From assembly GCF_000317475.1 (NCBI RefSeq), contig NC_019729.1, positions 5,656,501-5,720,500 on the forward strand: DNA of 64,000 nucleotides. The letters are read 5' to 3'. Below, one piece after another: positions 1-9,508 of the stretch. A program made the translations under genes and the position numbers. The notes under the pieces were generated by a model. It had not been told where the DNA came from. It worked only from the letters and a program-made list of their open reading frames with translations, and did not search any database. This DNA comes from Oscillatoria nigro-viridis PCC 7112 (lineage in GTDB: Bacteria; Cyanobacteriota; Cyanobacteriia; Cyanobacteriales; Microcoleaceae). How positions within the stretch are numbered: the stretch's first letter is position 1; every line of letters starts with the position of its first letter.

Positions 1-731
1 GATCCGCCATGACTAACAATATTTATCGCGGACTGGGCGCGCCGCTGCATTCCCCAATTCCGCCCCAAAGCCCGTTCTACCTGTCCCCAGAACAGGGATT
101 GAAAACTTACAGTTACGATCGGCAAAAAGCCAAAGAGTTGCTGTTAAGTGCAGGTTTCAAATATAATAGTGAGGGTCAATTATTGGATGCGGAGGGCAAC
201 AAAGTCCGATTTACTTTGTTGATGGCTGCGGGTAAAAAAGTTCGAGAACAAATGGGAACGCAAATTAAACAAGATTTGGGCAAACTGGGGATGCAAATTG
301 ATACGCAGTTCCTGAGTTTTAACACTTATGTGGAAAAGCTGCGATTGACGCGGAATTGGGATACTTACCTCGGCGGTTTTACGGGAGGTACTGAACCGCA
401 CAGCGGCTACAATATTTGGTCTGTTAACGGGACTTTGCACAGTTTCAACCAGGGGCCGCAAGCCGGAGAACCGCCGATTAAGGGTTGGAAAGTTGACGAC
501 TGGGAGCAGAAAATAGATGACCTTTACGTGAAAGCTTCCCAGGAGCTTGATGAGGCGAAGCGCAAGGAAATTTATGGGGAGACGCAGCGGATTATAGCGG
601 AACAAGTGCCGTTTATCTATATGGTAAATCCGCTGACTTTTGAGGCGGTGCGCGATCGCGTTTCGGGAATTCGCTACAGTGCCCTCGGCGGTGCTTTCTG
701 GAATTTGTACGAGTTGAAAATAACAGAATAG
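1..731 (+). CDS. ABC transporter substrate-binding protein, family 5 (C-terminal part)
   Basis: C-terminal about 240 residues of a family 5 extracellular solute-binding protein, the periplasmic receptor of dipeptide/oligopeptide/nickel-type ABC importers. The frame is open to the left edge, so the true start lies upstream and the ATG at 9 is internal. The stretch YRGLGAPLHSPIPP followed by an AKELL-type helix, and the late part with AKRKEIYGETQRIIAEQVPFIYM, are typical of the closing lobe of this family. The substrate cannot be told from this half. No permease or ATPase gene follows, and the next gene is unrelated. Confidence 0.85.
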   Translation, partial: SAMTNNIYRGLGAPLHSPIPPQSPFYLSPEQGLKTYSYDRQKAKELLLSAGFKYNSEGQLLDAEGNKVRFTLLMAAGKKVREQMGTQIKQDLGKLGMQIDTQFLSFNTYVEKLRLTRNWDTYLGGFTGGTEPHSGYNIWSVNGTLHSFNQGPQAGEPPIKGWKVDDWEQKIDDLYVKASQELDEAKRKEIYGETQRIIAEQVPFIYMVNPLTFEAVRDRVSGIRYSALGGAFWNLYELKITE

Positions 732-780
732 TCAGTCGATTTTAGATTTTAGATTTTAGATTTTAGATTTGATTTACTCT
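732..780. repeat. TTTAGAT heptamer short tandem repeat
   Basis: Four to five tandem copies of the 7-mer TTTAGAT follow the solute-binding gene. The same heptamer recurs in many intergenic gaps of this window. It is a short tandemly repeated repetitive (STRR) sequence of the kind known from filamentous cyanobacteria. No coding content. Confidence 0.8.
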
Positions 781-908
781 AAAGATGAATCTGGGAACTT
801 GAACCTTAGTCTAAAATTTGGGGTCGATCGCGGCAGAAATGGGGGCGTGTATCCGTTTTTGGGCGATCGTTAATCAGCAGTCAGCAGTTATTAGTCAGTC
901 ATTAATTA

Positions 909-1742
909 ATGGAACCTGAAATTTTACAGAAGTTACTCGAATCTGTGGCTGCCGGCGATATTAGCCCGATCGCAGCTTTGGATAAATTAAAGCATTTTGA
1001 CTTTGAACAAGTCGGCGATTTTGCCAAAATTGACCACCACCGCACTCTCAGAACGGGTTTTCCCGAAGTAATTTGGGGCCCGGGGAAAACGCCAGACCAA
1101 ATTGTTGAAATTATCGAGGCGATGCGCGGGCGAAATTCTGCCGTGATGGCGACGCGAATCGAACCGGAAGTTTTCGAGCAATTGCAGCAAAAAATACCCG
1201 ATTTGTGCTACTACCAAAAGGCTCGAATTTGTGCAATTTCTGCTAATTCCCCAACTCCGCAGCATCCGGGTACTGTGACTATTATCAGTGCGGGAACGGC
1301 GGATTTAGCTGTAGCGGAAGAGGCTGCAGTTACTGCGGAACTTTGCGGTTTTCAGGTGCGGCGTTTGTGGGATGTCGGAGTTGCCGGCATTCACCGCTTG
1401 CTGAGCAACCGGCACGTTATTGTCGGTGCTGATGTGTTGATTGCGGTGGCGGGTATGGAAGGTGCTTTGGCGAGTGTGGTGGCGGGTTTGGCAGATTGTC
1501 CGGTGATTGCTGTGCCGACGAGTGTGGGTTACGGCGCGAGTTTTGGCGGGATTGCTCCTCTTTTAACTATGCTCAATTCTTGTGCGGCTGGTGTGGGCGT
1601 GGTGAATATTGATAACGGGTTTGGGGCGGCGATTTTGGCTTGTCAAATTCTCAGAAGTGCTGGGAAAGTAAAGAGAAGAGGAGAGGGGGAGAAGGGGAGA
1701 GAGGGGGAAGAGTTAGAAACCCCCTCGCTCAGTTCGGACTAA
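909..1742 (+). CDS. larB: Nickel-pincer cofactor biosynthesis protein LarB
   Basis: LarB carboxylates and hydrolyses nicotinate adenine dinucleotide, the first step of the nickel-pincer nucleotide cofactor used by lactate racemase and relatives. Residues 1-110 form the LarB-specific N-terminal part (HRTLRTGFPEVIWGPGKTP at about 44-62). Residues about 120-250 are the PurE/AIR-carboxylase-like core (TIISAGTADLAVAEEA, VGVAGIHRLL, VAGMEGALASVVAGL). The family is about 250 residues. The last 25 here (KVKRRGEGEKGREGEE and on) are charged, low complexity, and encoded by a purine-rich GAGAGGGG repeat. larC and larE are not adjacent. Confidence 0.9.
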   Translation: MEPEILQKLLESVAAGDISPIAALDKLKHFDFEQVGDFAKIDHHRTLRTGFPEVIWGPGKTPDQIVEIIEAMRGRNSAVMATRIEPEVFEQLQQKIPDLCYYQKARICAISANSPTPQHPGTVTIISAGTADLAVAEEAAVTAELCGFQVRRLWDVGVAGIHRLLSNRHVIVGADVLIAVAGMEGALASVVAGLADCPVIAVPTSVGYGASFGGIAPLLTMLNSCAAGVGVVNIDNGFGAAILACQILRSAGKVKRRGEGEKGREGEELETPSLSSD

Positions 1743-2083
1743 GGCCAACTGTCACAGGACGATCGATTTTTAGGGTGCATCTTGCACCATTCTCGCTTAA
1801 CAGGCTTTCCGGCAACTGAAGCGAAGAGTGAGTTTTCTTGTGGGGTGGGCAGGAGAGCCCGCCCCTAAAAAACCTAATTGAAAATGGTGCAACATCTCAG
1901 ATCCATCAGACTCCGTTATAGAAACTTTATTGAAGATTTCCGGTAGCAGAGCACCTTACTATATATGCCAGTTGCGTCCAGGACTGCCAGACTCGGAGGT
2001 TGAAACCGCGTCTAAACTTGCCTATCGTCCCAGCAGAGGGCGACTAAAAAATACAGGAGGTATTATTAAAGCCGGGTTTGATA
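1743..2083. other. Intergenic region without a convincing gene
   Basis: 341 bp. Contains a short perfect palindrome GGTGCATCTTGCACC near 1773-1787, a G-rich segment (GTGGGGTGGGCAGG), and an open frame from a TTG at 1930 that resembles nothing recognised. No terminator with a convincing T-run and no RNA gene is seen. Confidence 0.5.
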
Positions 2084-2695
2084 TTACTTGCTGCCCAGCC
2101 AAATCGGATAAGCAGAAGAATCCTCAGCTTTCAACTTTTGCGCCTGATAACTCTTGCTAGTCCAACTAGCTACTGTTTGCAGGCTTTCTGTCAAACAACT
2201 TTCGCTGCCAAACGCTTCAAATCCCAAAGTCCACCACGCGCTGCCGTTAATGTTCAACTGAGTAAGTTCCACGGTGCAACCTTGGGGAATTGGCGCTTCC
2301 ACAGGCACAGACATCAGGGAACCAGGGGTCGAAACTTGGTAAAGACGCTGCGCTCGCTTTTTCTTGACTCCCACCCACTTTCCTGTTGCCACAATATCCG
2401 CCGGTATCGGCGCCATCGTGTCCGCACAAACCCACTTCAACCACTTCTCGGCTTTGCCTTCCCAGCGGTTGCCGAACTGCATCGTCCCCAACTCTCCCTG
2501 GCGCCACTTTACCTCCAAGGTTTTCCCGCGCAGCTTCACTCCCAAGTAGTCGCAGTTTGGTACTAGCAAATATATGTCTTCCCGCTCTTCAGGAGGCGAA
2601 AGATACCCGCCGAGACTCTCGCTTCCAAACCATTGATTGATAGATTTTGGCAGTGCACCGCTATAAAACCACCGCATTTCCAGACTGGCCCGCAT
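2084..2695 (-). CDS. Conserved hypothetical protein, unrecognised
   Basis: Soluble-looking protein of 203 residues, not assigned to a family. It is rich in Trp and charged residues (MRWFYSGALP near the start, then EREDIYLLVPNCDYLGVKLR, LEVKWRQGELG, KAEKWLKWVCAD, KWVGVKKKRAQRLYQ), with no signal peptide and no membrane segment. The alternating basic and aromatic strands suggest a small beta-barrel or ligand-binding fold, but that is a guess. The start at 2695 is preferred because GGAGG sits 8 bases before the ATG. The frame is open upstream to 2800, which would add 35 poorly protein-like residues. Confidence 0.6.
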   Translation of the reverse strand: MRASLEMRWFYSGALPKSINQWFGSESLGGYLSPPEEREDIYLLVPNCDYLGVKLRGKTLEVKWRQGELGTMQFGNRWEGKAEKWLKWVCADTMAPIPADIVATGKWVGVKKKRAQRLYQVSTPGSLMSVPVEAPIPQGCTVELTQLNINGSAWWTLGFEAFGSESCLTESLQTVASWTSKSYQAQKLKAEDSSAYPIWLGSK

Positions 2696-2821
2696 AAATT
2701 TTTCCTCCGTTCCACAATTTTTGTCAAACCCAGACTGGATTTGCCACACACCATCGACTTTTGTGCCTCTCCACTCTATCCTCCCCCCTCCGGGGCCCAT
2801 AGTCTACCCACAGTCATACCA

Positions 2822-2852
2822 TTTTAGATTTTAGATTTTGGATTTTAGATTT
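2822..2852. repeat. TTTAGAT heptamer short tandem repeat
   Basis: Tandem copies of TTTAGAT/TTTTGGAT between the hypothetical gene and hli. Same STRR family as at 732 and elsewhere. Confidence 0.75.
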
Positions 2853-2953
2853 GGGAAAGACTGACTATATAAGGGTTTAGAGTACGGGCCTACAGTTGCA
2901 TTTTTTTTTACTGGTGTCCGATCGGGGTATTTAAAAAAAATTTCTCACAATCC

Positions 2954-2992
2954 TTTACATATCTTCACAAGTCTGTTACATTTATTTACAGT
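2954..2992 (+). promoter_or_regulatory. Two tandem HLR1-like RpaB sites upstream of hli
   Basis: HLR1, the site of the response regulator RpaB in cyanobacterial high-light promoters, is two TTACA half sites at a 10-bp period. GTTACATTTATTTACA at 2975-2990 matches both half sites. TTTACATATCTTCACA at 2954-2969 matches with one mismatch in the second half. The two sites start 21 bp apart, about two helical turns, and lie 30-65 bp before the hli start. RpaB binding is inferred from the motif only. Confidence 0.6.
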
Positions 2993-3010
2993 ACACGAAA
3001 AACAATTTAG

Positions 3011-3232
<222 letters not shown>

Positions 3233-3374
3233 TGATTTTGTTAAAAATTAGACTCTACGGCTATGCCTCGCGGGCAGTACGCAAACCGCGAGCATAGCTT
3301 AACTATTTTTAGGAGCGAGGTTTGGTGAGACAATTAAAATTAAATATTTTAGTGTTACCCTACCCGTAAAAATA

Positions 3375-3914
3375 ATGCTCAAACGAATTGCGGCAATACT
3401 TCTGGTGGTTCTCAGCCTCACTTTGACCGGTTGTGTCTCTAAAGTCACCGGACTCAAAAGCTACGTTGATACTGGCGACGGCTATCAATTTCTCTATCCT
3501 AACGGCTGGCTGCCGATCGCGGTTTCTAACGGGCCAGATGTTGTGTTCCGCGATTTGATTCAGCAAACCGAGAACGTCAGCGTGGTAATCAGTCCAGTCT
3601 CCGAGGGCAAAACTCTGGCAGATTTGGGCTCGCCGACGGATGTGGGATACAAGCTCAGCAAAAGTGCGATCGCCCCGGCTGATTCCGGTCGCGAAGCTGA
3701 ATTAGTCAATGCAGAAGCTCGCGAATCGCGATCGAAAAGCTATTACATTTTAGAATACGCCGTTAAGTTGCCAAACCAAGAACGCCACAACTTAGCGAGT
3801 GTAGCAGTCAGCCGCGGCAAACTTTTTACGCTTAACGTGTCCACTACCGAAGAACGCTGGCCCAAGGTAAAAGAAGCTTTTGAGAAAGTTGTTAAATCTT
3901 TCTCTGTTTATTAG
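3375..3914 (+). CDS. psbP2: Photosystem II CyanoP (PsbP-like lipoprotein)
   Basis: CyanoP, a lumenal lipoprotein that associates with photosystem II and acts early in its assembly. The N-terminus is a lipoprotein signal peptide with lipobox LTGC, so Cys20 would be lipidated. The PsbP fold follows, with hallmarks GYQFLYPNGWLPIAV, VVFRDLIQQTENVSVVISPV, YYILEYAVKLP and EERWPKVKEAFEKVVKSF. Length (179) is normal. It follows hli but 142 bp separate them, so independent transcription is likely. The naming of cyanobacterial PsbP homologues varies. Confidence 0.9.
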   Translation: MLKRIAAILLVVLSLTLTGCVSKVTGLKSYVDTGDGYQFLYPNGWLPIAVSNGPDVVFRDLIQQTENVSVVISPVSEGKTLADLGSPTDVGYKLSKSAIAPADSGREAELVNAEARESRSKSYYILEYAVKLPNQERHNLASVAVSRGKLFTLNVSTTEERWPKVKEAFEKVVKSFSVY

Positions 3915-4060
3915 GGCATCGGGCATGGGCCAAAGAGGGCATGGGCCAAAGAGGGCATGGGGCATGGGGCATCGGCCAAACAGGGCATGGGCCAAAGAGG
4001 GCATGGGGCATCGGGCATGGGTTAGTTGCCAACTGACAACTGACAACTGACAACTGTCAA
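3915..4060. repeat. Irregular GGGCATGGGCCAAAGA repeats and CAACTGA repeats
   Basis: About 100 bp of imperfect tandem copies built on GGGCATGGGCCAAAGAGG, followed by four copies of the heptamer CAACTGA (4027-4060). The first repeat recurs after eno at about 11246-11282. Intergenic only. Confidence 0.75.
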
Positions 4061-4075
4061 CTCACTTCTTAACTT

Positions 4076-4726
4076 ATGAAGATTCCAACTTTTGTATTAG
4101 CTTCAGCTTCTCCAGCGCGCCGCCGCCTGCTAGAAAATGCCGGCATTCAAGCTGTGATTTGCCCCAGCGACTTTGATGAAGGGGAAATACAAATGAGAGA
4201 TGCCACTAAATTAGTACAGGTTTTAGCAGAGGGAAAATCTGAGGCTGTAGCTAAGTTTTTACTGGCTAATTCTCACCCGCAAATCCCCAATCCCCAATCG
4301 TGTTTGGTGTTGGGATGCGATTCAATTTTGCTCGTAGATGGCGAAATTCACGGCAAACCCAAGGATGCGGAAGAAGCAATCTCGCGCTGGCATAAAATGC
4401 GCGGTAAGGTGGGCGAACTATATACGGGTCATGCTTTAATTGATACTAGATTCGATGACTTTGATGAGGCAAGGTCGCGATCGGTCATTCGCTGTCAAGT
4501 TACAAAAGTTCATTTTGCGGAAGTTACCTCGCGCAAAATTGCAGCCTACGTCGCTACCGGAGAGCCCCTCGCCTGTGCAGGCTGTTTTGCACTGGAAGGT
4601 AAAGGCGGCTTTTTTGTGGAAAAAATCGAAGGATGTCACACGAATGTGATCGGTTTGAGCTTACCTCTGCTGCGGCAAATGCTCACCGAAATGGGATATG
4701 ATGCGGCGGATTTCTGGCAATCTTAA
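4076..4726 (+). CDS. maf: Maf family nucleoside triphosphate pyrophosphatase
   Basis: Maf proteins hydrolyse non-canonical or modified nucleotides (dTTP/UTP or m7GTP type) to monophosphates and are linked to division arrest. The signature is plain: [16 protein letters not shown] at residues 8-23, the catalytic acidic segment [16 protein letters not shown] at about 82-97, and [13 protein letters not shown]. At 216 residues it is slightly longer than the usual 190-205, because of an insertion ([11 protein letters not shown]) before the catalytic strand and a longer end. Which substrate class it prefers cannot be read from this alone. Confidence 0.92.
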   Translation: MKIPTFVLASASPARRRLLENAGIQAVICPSDFDEGEIQMRDATKLVQVLAEGKSEAVAKFLLANSHPQIPNPQSCLVLGCDSILLVDGEIHGKPKDAEEAISRWHKMRGKVGELYTGHALIDTRFDDFDEARSRSVIRCQVTKVHFAEVTSRKIAAYVATGEPLACAGCFALEGKGGFFVEKIEGCHTNVIGLSLPLLRQMLTEMGYDAADFWQS

Positions 4727-4906
4727 AGTTTGGTGGACAGGGGATAATTTACATGGCCCGTAATCTCATAAATCGGGAGGCAGAGCAACAGTGAAATGTG
4801 TTCCCAGGTATAGCCTAGGAAGAGTATGAATTTTGCCTTTCCTCTTGTGGAATGGGCATTTAGCCCGTCCGTGCTATGCAAATTAGCCTTGCCCACCAGT
4901 TGGTAA

Positions 4907-5821
4907 TTATCCTAGAGCGATCGTCCCGTCAGACACAGATATAAACTGAAGTTGACTCGGCGAAACATCCTTCACCAAACCCAAGATATTGCCGGTGCTA
5001 GCTTCCCGAATCACCGTCGCCTTAGTATTTAAAATTCTAAAATCAGCCGTTCGAGGAATTCCCGGAGGAAAAGGCCCGCTGCTATCGTAATCTCTGGCAT
5101 CACCAATTGTTAAAAACCTTTCGCTCAAAACAATATCATTTCGCGTCAATCCTCCCGCCAATCCAATTACATCACCTTCAGCCGGATTGTAATCGAGAAT
5201 AAAATCGGCAGGCACTTCATCTACATCAAAATTGCCACTAGGAGGCGGTTGAACCGAACCAATTTCCCCCGAAGTTGCTCCCACTTCTGTGCGGATGACA
5301 AACAAATCTGCGCCTTGACTTCCCCAAAGTCTATCAATTCCAGCATCACCGATTAGAGTATCATTTCCACTCTCTCCTACTAAAGCATCATTCCCTTTAC
5401 CGCCGCGAATAAAGTCATTTGCCGTGCCTCCAGAAACGTAATCATTACCTTGATCTCCGCTGACAAAATCGCTGCCACATTCTCCATAAAGAATGTCAAA
5501 ATCTTGGCCGCCGCGAATAGTATCGCTGCCGCAACCTCCGATTAAAGTATCTGTGCCGCTGTTGCCGTTCATCAGTTCCGCACCACCGGAACCTCTGACA
5601 AAATCGTTACCAGCTAAGGCACGCAAACCTCCGGGAGTATTCCGCAGAATTCCATTTGCTAATTGAACTGCGTCGTCATTGGGAGTTAAGTCAAAAAAGT
5701 TGGGGTCGCTGCCTGGATTTGGCAATGGCCCTGTGAGTAATTTGATGTTTGGGGGATCGGCAATCATTGGGTCTGGATTTTCAGCTAATGCTCTAATTTC
5801 TCCGAGATTTGTTTCTAACAT
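4907..5821 (-). CDS. RTX-type calcium-binding repeat protein
   Basis: 304 residues. Residues about 70-172 carry ten or so nonapeptides of the GGxGxDxLx type (GGCGSDTIRGGQDFDILYG, GGKGNDALVGESGNDTLIG), which wind into a calcium-bound beta-roll, as in type I secreted hemolysins. The C-terminal part (AGADLFVIR, then ADFILDYNPAEGDVIGLAGG) is the usual cap and secretion-type tail that follows such rolls in cyanobacteria. No N-terminal signal peptide, so type I export is likely. No hlyB/hlyD-like gene is nearby. Enzymatic activity is not evident. Confidence 0.88.
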   Translation of the reverse strand: MLETNLGEIRALAENPDPMIADPPNIKLLTGPLPNPGSDPNFFDLTPNDDAVQLANGILRNTPGGLRALAGNDFVRGSGGAELMNGNSGTDTLIGGCGSDTIRGGQDFDILYGECGSDFVSGDQGNDYVSGGTANDFIRGGKGNDALVGESGNDTLIGDAGIDRLWGSQGADLFVIRTEVGATSGEIGSVQPPPSGNFDVDEVPADFILDYNPAEGDVIGLAGGLTRNDIVLSERFLTIGDARDYDSSGPFPPGIPRTADFRILNTKATVIREASTGNILGLVKDVSPSQLQFISVSDGTIALG

Positions 5822-5928
5822 CCTAATTTTCTCCTTTTTTGATGGACTTTGTTAACATTCTGATTTTAACAAAGGTTCCAATTAAGAAATCTGCGGGAAT
5901 CTGGGGTTAAAACAATCCATTGATATAC

Positions 5929-7019
5929 TCACCGCCCTAAAAGGGCAGTGATTCTTGACGCTTCATTGGGAGATGCTACGGTCGTAGTCTTACTTTCCCT
6001 CTGCGTCCGTTTAGAGTCGTGGCAATATCCCATCCCGACTTTCTCTATATTTTTAGCGGCGTTTCCGTCTCTGTCGTGATGCGTCCCGCAATTGATGCAG
6101 ACAACTTCGCGAACAGAAAGGTCTAACTTTCCCCATCTAAAATCGCATTCAGAGCAAACTTGACTGGTAGGCTCCCACCTACTAATTACCCTAAAATCGC
6201 GTCCCAACTTATCGCACTTAGCTTCGCAGAGAACTCGGAATTGATACCATCCTTGCCCACTAATTGCTCTTGCCAAGCGTCGATTTTTTACCATCCCCGA
6301 CACGTTTAAATCTTCCAAAACAACAGTTTGGTTTTCTCTGACTATTTTGGTTGACAATTTGTGCAGGAAATCGGCGCGGGTGTCTGCTATCTTGTTGTAC
6401 TGGCGGGCTATCCGAATTCGAGTCTTGTTCCTGCGCCTTGAGTCATGCGGTTGGCGGGCTAACTTCCTTTGCAACTTCCTGATTTTGCGGTCGGGTTTCG
6501 AGTAATCCGGGCTTTTTACCTGCGTTCCATCACTGAGGGAGGCAAAAGTTTTTAGCCCCAAGTCTATCCCCACTGATTGGTTCTTCGGGAGCGGACTTGC
6601 AGGATTTATTTCGACTACAAAACTGAGGAAGTAGCGGTTTGCACAATCCTTAATTACCGTTACAGAGCTAGGTTCTGAAGGTAATTCCCTCGACAAAATC
6701 GGACTGACATCTCCTACCTTAGCTAAGTAGACTTGGCATCCCTTAATAGAGAACCCGGATTTGGTAAACTCCGCAGATTGGCTGTTGGTCTTTTTCTTAA
6801 ACTTGGGTGTCCCAACTTTTATTCCCTTTCTCTTCCCCTTGCGGGAATTGAAAAAATTTTTGTATGCTACTGATAAGTGCCGCAGAGATTGTTGCAAGGG
6901 AACGCAAGACACATTGTTAAGCCAACTCCGCTCTTGAGTCTTTTTGGATGCAGTTAATAAACCTGACAGTTGATTGTAATTGGGCAATTTTTCCGAACTT
7001 TTGCACAAATTTAAAGCAT
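5929..7019 (-). CDS. tnpB: TnpB RNA-guided nuclease, 3' exon
   Basis: Main part of an IS605-family TnpB, the ancestor-like relative of Cas12 that cuts DNA with a guide RNA from the element end. All catalytic parts are visible: RuvC-I GIDLGLKTFASLSDG, RuvC-II VVLEDLNVSGM, a zinc ribbon CSEC...CINC, and RuvC-III HHDRDGNAAKNI. The frame lacks the first 32 residues, because the N-terminus lies beyond the group II intron at 9509-9602. Joined, the protein would be about 394 residues and complete. It is made only if the intron splices. Confidence 0.9.
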
Positions 7020-7020
7020 G

Positions 7021-9508
7021 GTAAACTAAGCAAGGCTGTCACCAGCCCTGCTCGTCTTCAAAACCGGACGTGAAGCTTTCACCTCATCCGGCTCCTCAGT
7101 AATAAGGCTCTTGTCATGAGTACCTCTATTCCCCGTTTTTGAGGGTGAAGGCTTGGCGCGATTACAGCCAGATTTGTTGCCAAGACTTCCATCCTTGGTT
7201 GTCTTTTCATCGTGGCAATGTCGGTGGAGTAGTTGCAAATTGTCATAGCTATCCTTTCCGCCTTTCGACTTAGGGATAACGTGGTCTACTTCTAACACCG
7301 ATTCTTCTGTGAAGTGTAATCCGCAGTGGGTACATTTGCCTTTCTGTCGTTTCAAGAGTGTTGCCACATCTTTAGGGACTTCGGGGTTTTTGCCCATTCT
7401 TGCACTCCAGTACACAAGGTTGCCATCATAGGGACTAGCATCGCCTTTGACTTTCACATGACGCACGATATCTGTAGCGTTGTGATTTTGTAACCGCAAG
7501 GGGTTTTTCCTTTCTTGCCTGGTTGCGAATACCCAGTTATCATCGCCTATGGTTTGCCAATATTTGTTGGCTATCCATTCCCCTGATTTATTCGGGTGGC
7601 GTCTATGTGCCCAGCTTTTTAGCTTCTTGTACACTTTGTGTCCCAGTTCGGAGTATGTTTCCTTGCTGGTAACAGTGCGGTAATAGTTAGCCCATCCTCT
7701 GATGATTGGATTTAAATGAGTTATCAGCGCAGCTTGTGGAGCTGTTTTATGCTGTTCTATTACCTCAGAGATACTGTCATAGTGTAGCTTTAGCTTCTGC
7801 TTGCTGGGTTTGATGAGCGTCTTGAATCCAAGTGGTTCCCCATGAGGATTACAACCCGTGTTATATTTACCTACTGGGTACTGTCTGATATTAAACCCCA
7901 GGAAGTTAAACCCCGCGTCTTGCTCATCATGTTTATTCAATGTATGGGCAAGGCGCGTTTTACTTGGTTTCAATTCAAGTCCAATGCCGTTTAGCCACTC
8001 AGAAATCACTTCTTTACATCTATGGACAACGGTTAAGTCCTCGTGCAGTATTACGAAGTCGTCGGCGTACCGGATTAGGCTTAGAGATTGGCGATTTCCT
8101 CGCTTACTATGTCCTCGTGGTGTTGGCAATGTTTCAGCCACCTGCTTTATCCGTTCTTCCATCCCGTGAAGGGCAATGTTTGCCAGTAGCGGAGAGATGA
8201 CCCCGCCTTGTGGCGTACCCTCAGATGTGGGGAATAATTGATTGCCATCCATCACTCCCGATTTGAGCCAAGCGTTTATCTGGCGTCTTAAGGTCGGGAA
8301 TGTATTTAATTTTTTGAGAAGTTCCCCGTGGTTTATGCGGTCAAAGCATTTCGCGATGTCGGCATCCAGCACATATTTAGCCTTTGACTTAATAGCGTTA
8401 AAGATTGCCTCGACAGCATCATGGCATGAACGTCCTGGTCGGAATCCATAGGAGTTGGGTTCAAACCTTGCTTCCCACTCCGGTTCAAGCATCAATTTCA
8501 CTAACGCCTGAAGCGCTCTGTCGTACATCGTGGGAATACCAAGGGGGCGTTTTTCATCCGTTCCTGGTTTGTCAATCCATACCCGTCGAGTGGGTTTGGT
8601 TTTCCCCTTTAGCTCAAGTTTTTCCACCAGTGCTATCCTTTGGACGGGTGAGAGTGATTTAACTCCGTCTACTCCGGCTGTTTTCTTGCCCTGGTTGTCT
8701 TGCGTCACGCGACGTACAGCTAGCATCTTTCCTGACCAAGACCTCATCAATGTCTTCTGGAGTCTGCGGACTGCTTTCAAATCACCACGACTAGAGGCTT
8801 GGAATATTCTTTTTTGCAGCTTAAAGATTCGCCGTTCCAGCTTACGCCAGTCCGTCTCTCTCCATTCCACCATCTGATTGCTCAGTGTTTTAGACATTTG
8901 TACTGCTACTCTACACTATTCCTTCCTTATCACCGTGAGTCTGTCTGCATATCCTTGTCATTACAGCAAGGCGTTTGCTTCTGACTCAATCCCACCCACT
9001 CGCAGCATCCGGTTAGCACCTGCTCACGGTATTTGATTTCCGAGAGAACATACGAGGGGTTACTTCGTTCCGAACGACCATGCTATGAACCTTTAGAGCT
9101 CCACTATCCACCGGGTTTATTTAGAGATGCTGTTGGTCGGGGAACGAACCGCCAACCTTTTTTTCCTTTGCCTTTTTGGCTCCAGCTAATCAGTCCTTTT
9201 TGCTGGTTGTAGTTGACGATGGTTCAGTCGTGGATTCAGACGTAATGTTTTACTCATGGGTTCTTTGCTTGCCCCGCACTATCCTGAACTGGAAGTGTTG
9301 AGAGGCTTTCATCCCCGCTCTACGGATTGAGGGCTAGTCGCTACCGCAGGGGATGTGCTTTCACCTGGCATCTACAGGGGAGGGTTTTGCACCCTCATGG
9401 TCGCTCAGTTGTCAAGGTTCATTTTCGGGATTACTCCCTATTTTTGTCCTTGCTGCTAATCCCCCAAACCCTTCTTATTGGATTTGGTTTCTAGCAAACG
9501 AATCGCAC
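7021..9508 (-). mobile_element. Complete group II intron inserted in tnpB
   Basis: On the minus strand the intron starts with GTGCG (9508-9504) and ends near TTTAC (7021). It contains domains I-III (about 8900-9508), an ORF in domain IV, domain V (7060-7094, GAGCCGG...GAAAG...CCGG hairpin) and domain VI (about 7029-7051). Size is 2.49 kb. Removal joins TGGAAC of the 5' exon to ATGCTTTA of the 3' exon and restores tnpB as ...WN(D/H)ALNLC. One base at the junction is ambiguous. The structure looks complete and may be active. Confidence 0.9.
7026..8897 (-). CDS. ltrA: Group II intron-encoded reverse transcriptase/maturase with HNH nuclease
   Basis: 623-residue multifunctional intron protein. 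The reverse transcriptase domain spans about 60-370 with palm motifs DADIAKCFD (178-186), EGTPQGGVISPLLAN and the catalytic YADD at 277-280. The maturase X domain follows (IIRGWANYYRTV, KSWAHRRHPNKSGEWIANKYW). The C-terminal HNH endonuclease has CTHC, LEVDHVIPKSKGGKDSYDNL and HRHCHDEK. All catalytic residues are present, so retrohoming could be functional. The last 20 or so codons (EEPDEVKASRPVLKTSRAG) are translated from ribozyme domains V and VI, and the stop lies in domain VI. Confidence 0.95.
   Translation of the reverse strand: MSKTLSNQMVEWRETDWRKLERRIFKLQKRIFQASSRGDLKAVRRLQKTLMRSWSGKMLAVRRVTQDNQGKKTAGVDGVKSLSPVQRIALVEKLELKGKTKPTRRVWIDKPGTDEKRPLGIPTMYDRALQALVKLMLEPEWEARFEPNSYGFRPGRSCHDAVEAIFNAIKSKAKYVLDADIAKCFDRINHGELLKKLNTFPTLRRQINAWLKSGVMDGNQLFPTSEGTPQGGVISPLLANIALHGMEERIKQVAETLPTPRGHSKRGNRQSLSLIRYADDFVILHEDLTVVHRCKEVISEWLNGIGLELKPSKTRLAHTLNKHDEQDAGFNFLGFNIRQYPVGKYNTGCNPHGEPLGFKTLIKPSKQKLKLHYDSISEVIEQHKTAPQAALITHLNPIIRGWANYYRTVTSKETYSELGHKVYKKLKSWAHRRHPNKSGEWIANKYWQTIGDDNWVFATRQERKNPLRLQNHNATDIVRHVKVKGDASPYDGNLVYWSARMGKNPEVPKDVATLLKRQKGKCTHCGLHFTEESVLEVDHVIPKSKGGKDSYDNLQLLHRHCHDEKTTKDGSLGNKSGCNRAKPSPSKTGNRGTHDKSLITEEPDEVKASRPVLKTSRAGDSLA

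Noticed and set aside
1930-2160. 76-codon frame MKISGSRAPYYICQLRPGLPDS
   Set aside because: TTG start, no ribosome site, no recognisable domain, overlaps the stop side of the reverse-strand gene at 2084.
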